Assembly: GCA_023512345.1 (NCBI GenBank)
Contig: JAILZT010000034.1
Span: 1 to 44,252 of the forward strand
Source: Paenibacillus sp.
GTDB taxonomy: Bacteria; Bacillota; Bacilli; Paenibacillales; Paenibacillaceae
DNA length: 44,252 nt
Direction of reading: 5' to 3'
Position 1 is the stretch's first letter; each line of letters begins with the position of its first letter. The translations under genes were made by a program, and so were the position numbers. The notes under the pieces were generated by a model, which made no database searches, was not told where the DNA came from, and saw only the letters and a list, made by a program, of their open reading frames with translations. Below, one piece after another: positions 17,482-26,363 of this stretch.

Positions 17482-18444
17482 TCAATCGCATGAAGTATGC
17501 TGAAAATCAGTTGTTTCAATCTGTATAGTAATGTGTGAGATTTTATAAGTTTCTTCAATAGTATAAATAGCTGTTTTTAAGATCTCTTGACTGTCAGCTT
17601 GCTCATCAACTACCAAATGACAAGTTAGCGAATCGCGCCCTGAGGTTACTGTCCAGATGTGCAGGTCATGCACATCTTTCACCCCTTGTATTTGCATCAG
17701 TGTTTGTTTCACTTTCTCTGCATCAATGGTGCCTGGTGTTCCTTCCATTAATATATGAACAGCCCAACGGATTACACCCCATGCACTTTTAAGAATAAGA
17801 AGAGCAACGATGACACTGATAATTGGGTCGGCCACGTACCAAGAAAACAACAGCATTAAAAGGCCGGCGAGAATGGCCCCCAATGATCCAAGCGCATCAC
17901 TAAGAACATGGAGGTAGGCGCTACGAATGTTTATGTTATCTTTCACATCTCCCTTGCGCATTAAGAACCAGGCACTAAGTATATTGGCGATCAATCCAAT
18001 AAAAGCAATCAGTATCATAGACCCGCTTTGAACCATAGGCGGCTCAAATAAACGATGGTAGGCTTCCCAGATAATAAACCCTGCAATAACAAACAAAGTC
18101 ACTCCGTTTAGCAGTGCAACTAAAATTTCAAACCGAAGATATCCGTATGACTTATTGGGAGAGGCAGGTTTAGCAGCGAACCACATAGCCACCAAACTTA
18201 GTGCAAGAGCAGTTGAATCACTTAACATATGACCCGAATCAGATAACAGCGCCAAACTGCCGGTCACCAGACCTCCAAAAAACTCCAGCAGCATGATGCC
18301 GGTTGTAATAATAAATGCGATCATTAGCCCTACTTTGTTATTGGGGCCATGGTGATGGCCAGGACCGTGAGTATGATCATGTTCATGAGTGGTATTCTGT
18401 TGGTTATGGTCATGATCATGTTCATGGTGAGCTTGTTTTTCCAC
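17482..18444 (-). CDS. czcD: Cation diffusion facilitator, CzcD type
   Basis: A 320-residue inner-membrane zinc/cadmium/cobalt-proton antiporter. A His-rich N-terminus (HHEHDHDHNQ...HGPGHHHGP) precedes six membrane segments. The transport-site motifs SDSGHMLSDS (TM2) and HVLSD (TM5) give the HxxxD pairs of Zn-type CDFs. The C-terminal cytoplasmic domain has the ferredoxin-like fold segment VKDVHDLHIWTVTSG. The start is GTG 18444, with GAGGGGG upstream; the ATG at 18468 lacks a site. It is divergent from cadC-cadA, with an ArsR-type operator over its promoter region. Confidence 0.95.
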   Translation of the reverse strand: MEKQAHHEHDHDHNQQNTTHEHDHTHGPGHHHGPNNKVGLMIAFIITTGIMLLEFFGGLVTGSLALLSDSGHMLSDSTALALSLVAMWFAAKPASPNKSYGYLRFEILVALLNGVTLFVIAGFIIWEAYHRLFEPPMVQSGSMILIAFIGLIANILSAWFLMRKGDVKDNINIRSAYLHVLSDALGSLGAILAGLLMLLFSWYVADPIISVIVALLILKSAWGVIRWAVHILMEGTPGTIDAEKVKQTLMQIQGVKDVHDLHIWTVTSGRDSLTCHLVVDEQADSQEILKTAIYTIEETYKISHITIQIETTDFQHTSCD

Positions 18445-18466
18445 ATTTAATCCCCCTCGTATTATC

Positions 18467-18486
18467 ATATGAGCAACTGTTCATAT
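18467..18486. promoter_or_regulatory. ArsR/CzrA-type operator upstream of czcD
   Basis: ATATGAGCAACTGTTCATAT is a 20-bp near-perfect dyad (arms ATATGA-n-CA). It resembles the ATATGAACA half-site I recall for CzrA/SmtB-type zinc sensors. It lies 23 bases upstream of the czcD start. It differs from the cadC dyad, so a second ArsR protein, not in the window, may be the binder. Confidence 0.65.
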
Positions 18487-18585
18487 ATAATATACGATTA
18501 TCTATTTCGTTATTCAAGGGGTAATTTGGGGATTTTGGACTTTGAATACAAGATTAATGATTATGTTCTTTAGCTGTATTTAGGT

Positions 18586-18614
18586 TTGACAACATTACAA
18601 ATAAAGAATATTCT
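18586..18614 (+). promoter_or_regulatory. cadC-cadA promoter
   Basis: TTGACA (18586-18591) and TATTCT (18609-18614) are separated by exactly 17 bases, about 35 bases before the cadC start. The dyad operator begins four bases after the -10 box. Confidence 0.85.
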
Positions 18615-18617
18615 AAT

Positions 18618-18637
18618 AATCAAATGATCGTTTGATT
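18618..18637. promoter_or_regulatory. CadC operator
   Basis: AATCAAATGATCGTTTGATT is a 20-bp dyad with one mismatch (arms AATCAAA/TTTGATT). TCAAAT/TTTGA half-sites are those of cad operators bound by CadC. It covers the expected transcription start of the promoter at 18586-18614. Confidence 0.85.
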
Positions 18638-18648
18638 GAGGTGATAGA

Positions 18649-19017
18649 ATGAATAGCCACGATAGTTGTGAGATCTTTTGTTTTGACGAGAATAAGGTAA
18701 ATCGAGTAAAGAGAAGGCTAAGTACTCATAATTTTCAAGATATGGCGCTAATTTTCAAAGTGCTTGCTGACCAAACACGTCTGAAGGTGGCCTATGCTCT
18801 TTGTGATGAGGAAGAGTTATGTGTCTGCGATGTGGCTAATATTATCGGCTCCACTATGGCTACGGCTTCCCACCATTTACGTTTGCTGAGAAACATGAGT
18901 ATTGCTAAGTATCGAAAAGAAGGAAAACTGGTTTTCTATTCATTAGTCGATGAGCAGCTCAAACAAATGATAAGGATCGCCATTGAGCATCAGAAGGAGG
19001 TTGTTGGGGTTGAATAA
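18649..19017 (+). CDS. cadC: ArsR/SmtB-family metal sensor repressor CadC
   Basis: A 122-residue winged-helix repressor that leaves its operator when Cd, Pb or Zn binds. The alpha-3N metal site is visible: Cys7 and Cys11 in the N-terminal arm (DSCEIFCFD), and Cys58 and Cys60 in ELCVCD. The recognition helix is STMATASHHLRLL. The length matches plasmid pI258-type CadC. GAGGTGAT precedes the ATG. It overlaps cadA by eight bases and has its own operator and promoter immediately upstream, so it almost surely represses the cadCA operon. Confidence 0.95.
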   Translation: MNSHDSCEIFCFDENKVNRVKRRLSTHNFQDMALIFKVLADQTRLKVAYALCDEEELCVCDVANIIGSTMATASHHLRLLRNMSIAKYRKEGKLVFYSLVDEQLKQMIRIAIEHQKEVVGVE

Positions 19018-21409
19018 AGAAGATATAACACTAGAGAAAAAAAACGTGTACCGTGTTGAAGGATTTACTTGTGCGAATTGTGCCGGGAGGTTCGAGAATA
19101 ATGTAAAGCAACTGCCGGGCGTTCAAGATGCGAAGGTTAACTTTGGCGCGTCTAAAATCGCTGTTTTCGGTGATACCACCGTTGAGGAACTGGAGAAAGC
19201 CGGTGCATTTGAGAAACTTAAAATCATTCCAGAAAAACCGGTACGAGTGGCTGAATCAACAATGAACTTGGATAAGAATGTATTTAACGTTAACGGGTTT
19301 ACATGTGCGAACTGTGCCGGAAAGTTTGAAAATAATGTGAAACAAATCCCAGGGGTTCGAGATGCTAAAGTGAATTTTGGCGCATCTAAAATATCTGTAT
19401 ACGGCAATGCCACAATTGAAGAATTGGAGAAAGCCGGAGCGTTTGAAAATCTAAAAGTGACTCCGGAAAAACCAGCTAGGCAAGCATCACAAGAGATAAT
19501 CAAAGACGCTAAGGAATTAAAGGAACCGTTTTATAAAAAGCATAGCACGTTAATGAATGCAGCTTTACTCATGGTTTTCGGTTATCTGTCCCAGTATGTA
19601 AACGGGGAAGAAAATCTAATCACTTCTCTGCTGTTTGCAGCTTCTATTGTGATAGGGGGATACTCACTCTTTAAAGTTGGGTTCCAAAACTTGCTTCGGT
19701 TTGATTTTGACATGAAGACGCTCATGACAGTCGCCATATTCGGAGCTGCGATTATAGGAGAATGGGCGGAAGGTGCAGTCGTTGTTATTTTATTTGCCAT
19801 CAGCGAAACGTTAGAACGATTCTCTATGGACCGAGCAAGACAATCTATTCGTTCGTTAATGGACATTGCACCAAAAGAAGCACTCATTAAACGAAATGGC
19901 CAAGAAATGATGGTACAAGTGGATGACATCGCTGTAGGCGATATCATGATTGTAAAACCTGGTCAAAAAATTGCCATGGATGGTATGGTGGTCGGTGGTA
20001 ACTCTGCGGTCAACCAGGCAGCTATCACTGGTGAATCAGTACCAGTTGGTAAGACGATCGATGATGAGGTATTCGCAGGGACTTTAAATGAAGAAGGCTT
20101 GCTTGAAGTTAAAGTAACCAAGTTGGTCGATGATACGACCATCGCGAAGATAATTCACCTTGTCGAGGAAGCGCAGGGAGAACGTGCTCCGTCACAAGCC
20201 TTTGTCGATAAGTTTGCAAAATACTATACACCAGTTATTATGGTCATTGCTGCGTTAGTTGCTGTTCTACCTCCACTTTTCTTCAATGGAAGCTGGGAGG
20301 CTTGGATTTATCAAGGTCTATCTGTTCTAGTTGTTGGATGTCCGTGTGCTTTGGTTATATCCACCCCTATTTCTATCGTCTCTGCTATCGGAAATGCAGC
20401 TAAAAAAGGTGTTCTTATAAAAGGCGGGATATACCTGGAAGAGATGGGGGCACTGAAGGCTATTGCATTTGATAAAACAGGTACATTAACAAAAGGGGTT
20501 CCCGTCGTAACGGATTACAAGGTATTCAGTAGTACCATTAATGGGAGCGAAATATTGTCCATCATCACTGCATTAGAGTACCGTTCCCAGCATCCGCTTG
20601 CTTCAGCTATCATGCGAAAAGCTGAACAAGAAAATTCATCTTACTCCAACATAGTCGTAGATGAGTTCTCCTCTATTACTGGTAAAGGAATTAAAGGAAC
20701 AATTAATGGAGCAACCTATTATATTGGAAGTTCGAAACTGTTCAACGACTTACCGGATTCCGGTTTGAGCCATGAACAAGAGCTACTGATTCGGACTCTT
20801 CAAAACGAAGGCAAAACCGCAATGGTAGTCGGGACCGAGAATGAAATCCTTGCGGTGATTGCGGTAGCAGATGAAGTGCGCGAGTCCAGTAAGGATATCA
20901 TTCATAAGTTACATCAACTTGGTATCAAAAAAACCATTATGCTTACTGGTGATAACAAGGGTACCGCCAATGCAATTGCTGCTCATGTAGGTGTATCAGA
21001 TGTGCAGGCTGAACTTATGCCGCAGGATAAGTTAGACTTCATTAAACAATTGAGAGCCGATTATGGCAATGTAGCCATGGTTGGTGATGGTGTTAATGAT
21101 GCTCCAGCTCTCGCGGCTTCTACAGTGGGAATCGCTATGGGGGGAGCAGGTACCGATACTGCGCTTGAAACGGCAGACGTAGCTTTAATGGGTGATGATT
21201 TAAGAAAACTTCCATTTGCGATCAAATTAAGCCGTAAATCTTTAAATATTATCAAGCAAAATATTACTTTTGCGCTGATCATTAAAACCATTGCCCTACT
21301 GCTCGTCATCCCAGGTTGGTTAACGCTTTGGATTGCTATACTTTCCGATATGGGTGCAACGCTCTTAGTTGCGTTAAACGGGTTGCGACTCATGAGAGTG
21401 AAAGAATAA
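19010..21409 (+). CDS. cadA: Cd/Zn/Pb-exporting P1B-type ATPase CadA
   Basis: A 799-residue heavy-metal efflux ATPase. There are two N-terminal heavy-metal-associated domains, each with GFTCANCAG (about residues 18-80 and 95-160), very alike and probably from an internal duplication. There follow membrane segments, the TGES actuator motif, the intramembrane CPC of GCPCALVIS, the phosphorylation site DKTGTLTKG, the HP locus (QHPLASAI) and GDGVNDAPALA. The start is TTG 19010 with AAGGAGG nine bases upstream; the frame is open to 18983 inside cadC. It is translationally coupled to cadC and induced by the same metals. Confidence 0.96.
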   Translation: MNKEDITLEKKNVYRVEGFTCANCAGRFENNVKQLPGVQDAKVNFGASKIAVFGDTTVEELEKAGAFEKLKIIPEKPVRVAESTMNLDKNVFNVNGFTCANCAGKFENNVKQIPGVRDAKVNFGASKISVYGNATIEELEKAGAFENLKVTPEKPARQASQEIIKDAKELKEPFYKKHSTLMNAALLMVFGYLSQYVNGEENLITSLLFAASIVIGGYSLFKVGFQNLLRFDFDMKTLMTVAIFGAAIIGEWAEGAVVVILFAISETLERFSMDRARQSIRSLMDIAPKEALIKRNGQEMMVQVDDIAVGDIMIVKPGQKIAMDGMVVGGNSAVNQAAITGESVPVGKTIDDEVFAGTLNEEGLLEVKVTKLVDDTTIAKIIHLVEEAQGERAPSQAFVDKFAKYYTPVIMVIAALVAVLPPLFFNGSWEAWIYQGLSVLVVGCPCALVISTPISIVSAIGNAAKKGVLIKGGIYLEEMGALKAIAFDKTGTLTKGVPVVTDYKVFSSTINGSEILSIITALEYRSQHPLASAIMRKAEQENSSYSNIVVDEFSSITGKGIKGTINGATYYIGSSKLFNDLPDSGLSHEQELLIRTLQNEGKTAMVVGTENEILAVIAVADEVRESSKDIIHKLHQLGIKKTIMLTGDNKGTANAIAAHVGVSDVQAELMPQDKLDFIKQLRADYGNVAMVGDGVNDAPALAASTVGIAMGGAGTDTALETADVALMGDDLRKLPFAIKLSRKSLNIIKQNITFALIIKTIALLLVIPGWLTLWIAILSDMGATLLVALNGLRLMRVKE

Positions 21410-21748
21410 CGAATTGACACATAGAACATTAGCAAAGTAATTTTCATCTCTATTACAACATATCTTACGAGAAGATTGTTCTAGTGTGATGAACTGTGAC
21501 CCGTAGGAAAGACACTTTGAAAATAAGTGCCCTTCTTACGGGTAATTTCTGTGTATTTAACAATGGTTGACCTTTATAGTACTTTTACTTGGCACGAATC
21601 TCAAAGTAGATACAACTAAAGAATGTAAACCGAACGTTGTGAATCGATTCACAATATATACATATTTGGCTGTGCCACAACTGATATTCTCGTTTTATAA
21701 TTACAGCAACAATGATGATGATAATCATTTTCAATTAGGCGGTACATA
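21410..21748. other. Gap between cadA and the iron operon
   Basis: It contains an imperfect 19-bp hairpin at 21499-21543 (ACCCGTAGGAAAGACACTT against AAGTGCCCTTCTTACGGGT), followed by only a weak T-run and so a possible cadA terminator. The Fur-controlled promoter region follows. The 60-codon open frame inside has no ribosome binding site and is not called. Confidence 0.5.
21696..21732 (+). promoter_or_regulatory. Fur box and -10 element of the iron uptake operon
   Basis: GATGATGATAATCATTTTC (21714-21732) matches the 19-base Fur consensus GATAATGATAATCATTATC at 17 positions. TATAAT at 21696-21701 is a likely -10 just upstream; no clear -35 box. The operon should be repressed by Fur with iron present. 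Confidence 0.88.
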
Positions 21749-22996
21749 ATGTCAATAAACTGGTGGGGTGATCATTTGAACGGGCGATTTTGGAGAAGCA
21801 GCGTGATTATTCTGCTCCTTGTGGTGACATTTATGCCTGGCAATGCCTATGCGGCCGAGAGTAACTGGCACAAGGTAGTAGACAAGGTCGATACCACGCT
21901 GAAGCAGGCGCTGAAGACGTATAACGATGGGGATGTTAAGGGGGCTAAGGATCAGGTAAATAACGCCTATTATGGCCCTTATGAAGCCGGTCAGATGGAG
22001 AAAGCGATTAAATATAATATTTCGTCAAAAAGGAATGCCATTATTGAAGAGGAATTTCGGCAAATTCGAAAATCCATGACAGCAGGTGCTACCAACGCAG
22101 AAATAAAAAAACAGATGTCTTCGTTGGTAAGTATGTTAGAAGAGGATGCAACTACACTTAGCAAGTCCAGCAGCAGTCCGATGGGGATTTTCCTCTCCTC
22201 TTTGGTCATTATTTTGCGGGAAGGAATAGAAGCTATCCTAGTCATTGCTGCAATCATCGCTTATCTGATCAAGTCCGGAAATCAGGACAAGGTCAAAGTC
22301 ATCTATCAGAGCACATTAGTGGCTCTCGGAACAAGTATATTGACGGCAATAGGGTTGAGATATTTATTCAATATTAGCGGGGCTAGTCAGGAAAATTTGG
22401 AAGGGATAACGATGCTATTAGCTGTAGTCGTACTCTTCTCGATGAGTTTCTGGTTAATTGGTAAAGCCGATGCTAAGCGGTGGAAGAACTATATTGAAGG
22501 GAAGATTCAGACTTCCCTGACTACCGGTAATACATTGACTTTATGGTTGGCTGCCTTCCTTGCTGTCTATAGAGAGGGTGCTGAGACCGTTCTTTTCTAT
22601 CAGGCCTTAGTAACCGGGCAAGATAGCGTGGGTGTAAGTATGATCGGACTGGGATTTATTATCGGTGCTTTGACGCTGATAGCCTTATTTATGATTATCC
22701 GCTATGGTAGTCTTCGGATACCGCTCAAGCCTTTCTTTATAGGTACTAGTATCTTAATGTACTACCTGGCTTTCGTATTTGCCGGAGAAGCCATTTTGGA
22801 ACTGCAAGCTGGAAATTTGGTTAGCGCTACGAATATCTCCAATTTTCCGATCATCAGCTTGTTGGGTATATACCCAACGGTGGAGAGTTTAACCGCACAA
22901 GGGGTATTGCTGCTTGTAACCATAGGTGGTTTGGTCTTTTACGCGGTTTCCTCTCAAAAAGGAAAAGCAAAACTAGGCAAGCATTCGATAAGTTGA
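21749..22996 (+). CDS. FTR1-family high-affinity iron permease
   Basis: A 415-residue membrane protein. A signal peptide (VIILLLVVTFMPGNAYAAES) leads into an extracytoplasmic helical domain, then about seven membrane segments. Both FTR1 iron-binding motifs are intact: REGIE (in ILREGIEAILV) and REGAE (in YREGAETVLF). ATG 21749 has a weak AGGCGG. The in-frame TTG 21776 follows GGTGGGGTGAT and would give a more typical signal peptide, so the start may be there. It is first in an operon with P19 and an ABC exporter-like unit, the Campylobacter p19-type locus. Confidence 0.93.
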   Translation: MSINWWGDHLNGRFWRSSVIILLLVVTFMPGNAYAAESNWHKVVDKVDTTLKQALKTYNDGDVKGAKDQVNNAYYGPYEAGQMEKAIKYNISSKRNAIIEEEFRQIRKSMTAGATNAEIKKQMSSLVSMLEEDATTLSKSSSSPMGIFLSSLVIILREGIEAILVIAAIIAYLIKSGNQDKVKVIYQSTLVALGTSILTAIGLRYLFNISGASQENLEGITMLLAVVVLFSMSFWLIGKADAKRWKNYIEGKIQTSLTTGNTLTLWLAAFLAVYREGAETVLFYQALVTGQDSVGVSMIGLGFIIGALTLIALFMIIRYGSLRIPLKPFFIGTSILMYYLAFVFAGEAILELQAGNLVSATNISNFPIISLLGIYPTVESLTAQGVLLLVTIGGLVFYAVSSQKGKAKLGKHSIS

Positions 22997-23043
22997 TTGT
23001 TATTTAAAGACTTCATAATAAACATATAGGGGTGTAGGAGAGA

Positions 23044-23661
23044 ATGAAGAAATTTCAAAATTATTTAGTGTTTACTGTAATGGTATTCGCGTTATCTGTT
23101 GTAATGGTAGGTTGTAGCACAAGCAGCAATAATACAGTTTCTTCGGCAAATAATACAGCGGTTAATGCTCCGGCTGATGAAGCAGCCGCCTTTGAAGAAT
23201 TCCCGATTGGCGAGGAGCAAGAAGTCGAAGGAATGAAGATTGGAGCGATTTATCTGCAGCCTGTTGATATGGAACCGATGGATAAAGCGGGATTACCGGC
23301 AGCCCAATCAGATTTTCACCTTGAGGCCGATATTGCTGCGTTAGAAGGTAACGAGACTGGATTTGGAATAGGGGAATTTATTCCTTACCTGACGGTTCAC
23401 TATCAAATCAAAGCTAAAGATACAGAAAAGGTAGTTTCCGAAGGAACTTTTATGCCAATGAACGCTTCAGACGGTGCGCACTATGGGGCAAATGTTAAAC
23501 TGGCTGGTGTAGGTGAATATATCCTGAACTATGTGATTGAGTCTCCTGAGAAAATGGACTATCTGCTTCACACAGATGAGGCTACAGGTGTGAAGGGCCG
23601 CTACTGGCAGGAGCCAATCGATCTGACTTGGGAATTCTCATGGGTACCAAGAACCTGGTAA
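23044..23661 (+). CDS. P19-family (Tpd) iron-transport lipoprotein
   Basis: A 205-residue lipoprotein: signal with lipobox MVGC (Cys at about 24), an Asn/Ser/Ala-rich linker, then the P19 domain. Family hallmarks are visible: YLQPVDMEP, DFHLEADI, GEFIPYLTVHY, GTFMPMNASDGAHYGANVKL, and the C-terminal WEFSWVP. The Met and His residues in these match the copper/iron site of P19 proteins. In Gram-positives it would sit on the outer face of the membrane and hand iron to FTR1. TAGGAGAG precedes the ATG. It is 47 bases after the permease gene. Confidence 0.93.
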   Translation: MKKFQNYLVFTVMVFALSVVMVGCSTSSNNTVSSANNTAVNAPADEAAAFEEFPIGEEQEVEGMKIGAIYLQPVDMEPMDKAGLPAAQSDFHLEADIAALEGNETGFGIGEFIPYLTVHYQIKAKDTEKVVSEGTFMPMNASDGAHYGANVKLAGVGEYILNYVIESPEKMDYLLHTDEATGVKGRYWQEPIDLTWEFSWVPRTW

Positions 23662-23718
23662 AACATATGAGTTAAAGGGTATTAAGTCAAGTAACCAGAA
23701 CAGTGTGGTGAGTGTAAA

Positions 23719-25023
23719 ATGTTAAAAGCTATCGCTATTATCCTCGGTAACGGGTTTGAGATTGCTCTCATAGTTTCCGTTATTATCATATGGTTACAAC
23801 ATACGCAAAACGGTCAATACTCCAGATGGGTTTTTGGGGGAGCCGGATTTGCCGGGATTGTAGGCTGGGTCGTCTTGTATTCGCTGAAATGGTCCGGTCC
23901 AAAGAAAGAAAGCTTCACAGGTTGGGTCATGGGAATCTCCATACTTATGGAGATCCTATTTCTAATCTGGATGCTAAAGGAAAGTAAAAAACGCCTGGAA
24001 GCAGAGGAAGTAAGAGGTTTTCAATTAAATAGTAAAACAGTGAAAATAATAATAGTTCTTCTAACAGCTGCTTTTTTAACTGTACTTCCGTTCATGCGCA
24101 TTCTCCTGTTTCCTAGCAGCATTTTTATTCAAACCTATAGTGTAGTCAATACGGAGCTTGTACTAAAGTTCACTGGTGGACTAATCGGCCTAATCTTTTG
24201 CTTTATTTTTGGTTTGTCCTTCCTGAGGAGTACACGAACGCTTCCAATTCGAAGCTCCTTAGCTGGAAGTGTGGTGCTCCTAGCAGCTCTGATACTCAAT
24301 GAGCTCTTTACAGTCGTACAAATTTTATTTGCCAGGGGTGTATTTCCGTTAACACCATTTGTGATGAAGATATTGGTTCCAATCATTAATAATATGGATA
24401 AATACCTTTATGTTCTGCTTAGTGCTTCACTTCTGTGGACGGTAATGGTCTTATGGAACTTTATAAGAAGAAAGGAAGCTGTTTCCGAAGATTGGAATCC
24501 TGCAGTTCAAAGAAAGTTTAAAGCTAGCAAACGCAACAACAGGCGCTGGCTAGCTACAATTGCAGGCTTGATGGTTATCATCCCGACCTTGCTAGGTGTA
24601 GAGGCGGTTTTAGCTAATAAGACGATAGAATTATCCCCAGCTGAGCCAGTAACTCCTGACATTAACCATCAGATCATCATTCCTCGAGCTTCTATAGATG
24701 ACCGTAATCTACATCGTTTTGGTTATACGGCTGCGGATGGGACGATTGTTCGATTTATCATTATACGCAAGTCTGAAACGATGTATGGGATTGGCTTTGA
24801 TGCTTGCAAAATTTGCGGATCTTCTGGGTACTATCAAAAGAATGGGAAGATTATCTGCCGAAAATGCGATGTCATCATGAATATTGCGACGATTGGTTTT
24901 GAAGGCGGCTGTAATCCAATCCCACTTGCGTATCAAATGGATCAAGGGAGTCTGGTTATTGCCAGCAGTGACTTGGAGAAAGAGACTGTTACTTTTCAGC
25001 AGGAGGATCTCTTTAACAAATAA
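23719..25023 (+). CDS. Membrane protein with DUF2318 (Fe-S-like) C-terminal domain
   Basis: A 434-residue protein. The first about 260 residues hold seven or eight membrane segments; a basic loop and another membrane segment (WLATIAGLMVIIPTLLGVEA) follow. The extracytoplasmic C-terminus is a DUF2318 domain with CKICGSSGYYQKNGKIICRK, two CxxC pairs suited to a metal or Fe-S centre, then FEGGCNPIPL. In p19 loci (the Campylobacter cj1660-type position) this protein lies between P19 and the ABC permeases and is thought to move electrons or reduce iron; that role is inferred here. Confidence 0.88.
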   Translation: MLKAIAIILGNGFEIALIVSVIIIWLQHTQNGQYSRWVFGGAGFAGIVGWVVLYSLKWSGPKKESFTGWVMGISILMEILFLIWMLKESKKRLEAEEVRGFQLNSKTVKIIIVLLTAAFLTVLPFMRILLFPSSIFIQTYSVVNTELVLKFTGGLIGLIFCFIFGLSFLRSTRTLPIRSSLAGSVVLLAALILNELFTVVQILFARGVFPLTPFVMKILVPIINNMDKYLYVLLSASLLWTVMVLWNFIRRKEAVSEDWNPAVQRKFKASKRNNRRWLATIAGLMVIIPTLLGVEAVLANKTIELSPAEPVTPDINHQIIIPRASIDDRNLHRFGYTAADGTIVRFIIIRKSETMYGIGFDACKICGSSGYYQKNGKIICRKCDVIMNIATIGFEGGCNPIPLAYQMDQGSLVIASSDLEKETVTFQQEDLFNK

Positions 25024-25055
25024 GGGGAAGTCGGTTTCAAAAGATTGGGGATGAA

Positions 25056-26357
25056 ATGATGTTTTTTAGAATGCTTGCCAAAGCGTTTACCGTTGGCTTT
25101 AAAGGGAAGATTCTGCTAATTATCACGATTGCATTTGGAGCCTCCCTGGCAACAGCCATGTTGAATGTGTCTTTGGATGTCGGCGACAAAATGAATAGAG
25201 AGTTAAAAACATACGGTGCTAACCTCTTGGTAGTCCCAAAGATGGATGCGCTGCCGGCAGAAATAGATGGGGTTGATTTTAATCCTTTGGCTGACAGACA
25301 ATTCATTGAGGAAGCGGAATTACCTAAAATTAAGACTATCTTTTGGGCCTATAACATTGTTGCCTTTACTCCCTATCTAGAAACATCCGCTACTGTTTCA
25401 GCAGTGAATCATCCCGTAGCACTCGTAGGCACGTGGTTTAATAAAAACTTAAACATTCCTACGGGGGAACAGCTTAATACTGGAATCCAGCAACTCAAAA
25501 CTTGGTGGCAAGTGGAGGGGGAATGGGTGAAGGATGAAGATAAAAGTAACGCAATGGTAGGGGCGACATTGGCTCGGCAGCTTGGTTTATCACCAGGACA
25601 AATGATGAACGTCAACGTGGAAGTCAAGGGTAGGACGCAGAAACTTCCACTTAAAGTGTCCGGAGTTATTAATGACGGTGGAGCGGATAGTGACAAGATA
25701 TTCGTATCTTTAAGCACTTTGCAGCAAACCATGGGCTTGTTCGGCAAGGTGGGTAAGATTGAGGTCAGTGCTTTAACGACTCCGGAGAATGAGCTTGCGC
25801 GAAGAGCGGCAAAGAATCCGGAGAGACTAACAGCAAAGGATTATGAGACCTGGTATTGCACCGCCTATGTTAGTGCTATTGCTTATCAGATCGAGAAAGC
25901 TGTACCCGGTTCCGAAGCTAAGGTTATTCGGCAGGTAGCTGAATCTGAAGGGATCATACTGACCAAAATTCAGCTTTTAATGTTTATTCTGACCGCGGCT
26001 GCATTGATAAGCTCCGGTCTGGGTATTTCGGGCCTCATGACTACTAAAGTGCTAGAAAGAAGTAAGGAGATCGGTCTTATGAAAGCTTTGGGGGCTCAGA
26101 GCCCTGCCGTCCTGATGCTGTTTTTGACGGAGGCCGTGATCTCGGGTATTCTGGGAGGCCTTCTCGGTTATGGAGTAGGACTTGGTTTTGCTCATATCAT
26201 AGACAGAACTGTCTTTGACACCTCACTCTCTTTCAAAGGTTTGGTTCTTCCGCTGGTCCTGATTCTTTCTGTTCTACTGACCCTAGCCGGAAGTTTCTCA
26301 GCAATGCGGATGGTTATCCGGCTTCATCCTGCTCAAGTCATGCGGGGCGGCAGATAG
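25056..26357 (+). CDS. ABC transporter permease, MacB/FtsX type (first of pair)
   Basis: A 433-residue permease. It has an N-terminal membrane helix (ILLIITIAFGASLATAML), a large extracytoplasmic MacB-like periplasmic core domain (about residues 45-290, with TYGANLLVVPK) and three C-terminal membrane helices of the FtsX fold (QLLMFILTAAALISSGLGIS; SPAVLMLFLTEAVISGILGG). The cytoplasmic loop ERSKEIGLMKALGA is typical of the family. It shares its plan and the SYGANL/TYGANL motif with the next gene, with which it should form a heterodimer. In p19 loci this ABC unit assists iron uptake; the cargo is uncertain. Confidence 0.9.
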   Translation: MMFFRMLAKAFTVGFKGKILLIITIAFGASLATAMLNVSLDVGDKMNRELKTYGANLLVVPKMDALPAEIDGVDFNPLADRQFIEEAELPKIKTIFWAYNIVAFTPYLETSATVSAVNHPVALVGTWFNKNLNIPTGEQLNTGIQQLKTWWQVEGEWVKDEDKSNAMVGATLARQLGLSPGQMMNVNVEVKGRTQKLPLKVSGVINDGGADSDKIFVSLSTLQQTMGLFGKVGKIEVSALTTPENELARRAAKNPERLTAKDYETWYCTAYVSAIAYQIEKAVPGSEAKVIRQVAESEGIILTKIQLLMFILTAAALISSGLGISGLMTTKVLERSKEIGLMKALGAQSPAVLMLFLTEAVISGILGGLLGYGVGLGFAHIIDRTVFDTSLSFKGLVLPLVLILSVLLTLAGSFSAMRMVIRLHPAQVMRGGR

Positions 26358-26363
26358 GAGGAA

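Noticed and set aside
21567..21749. A 60-codon open frame upstream of the iron permease
   Set aside because: It has no ribosome binding site and runs through the Fur box and promoter region.
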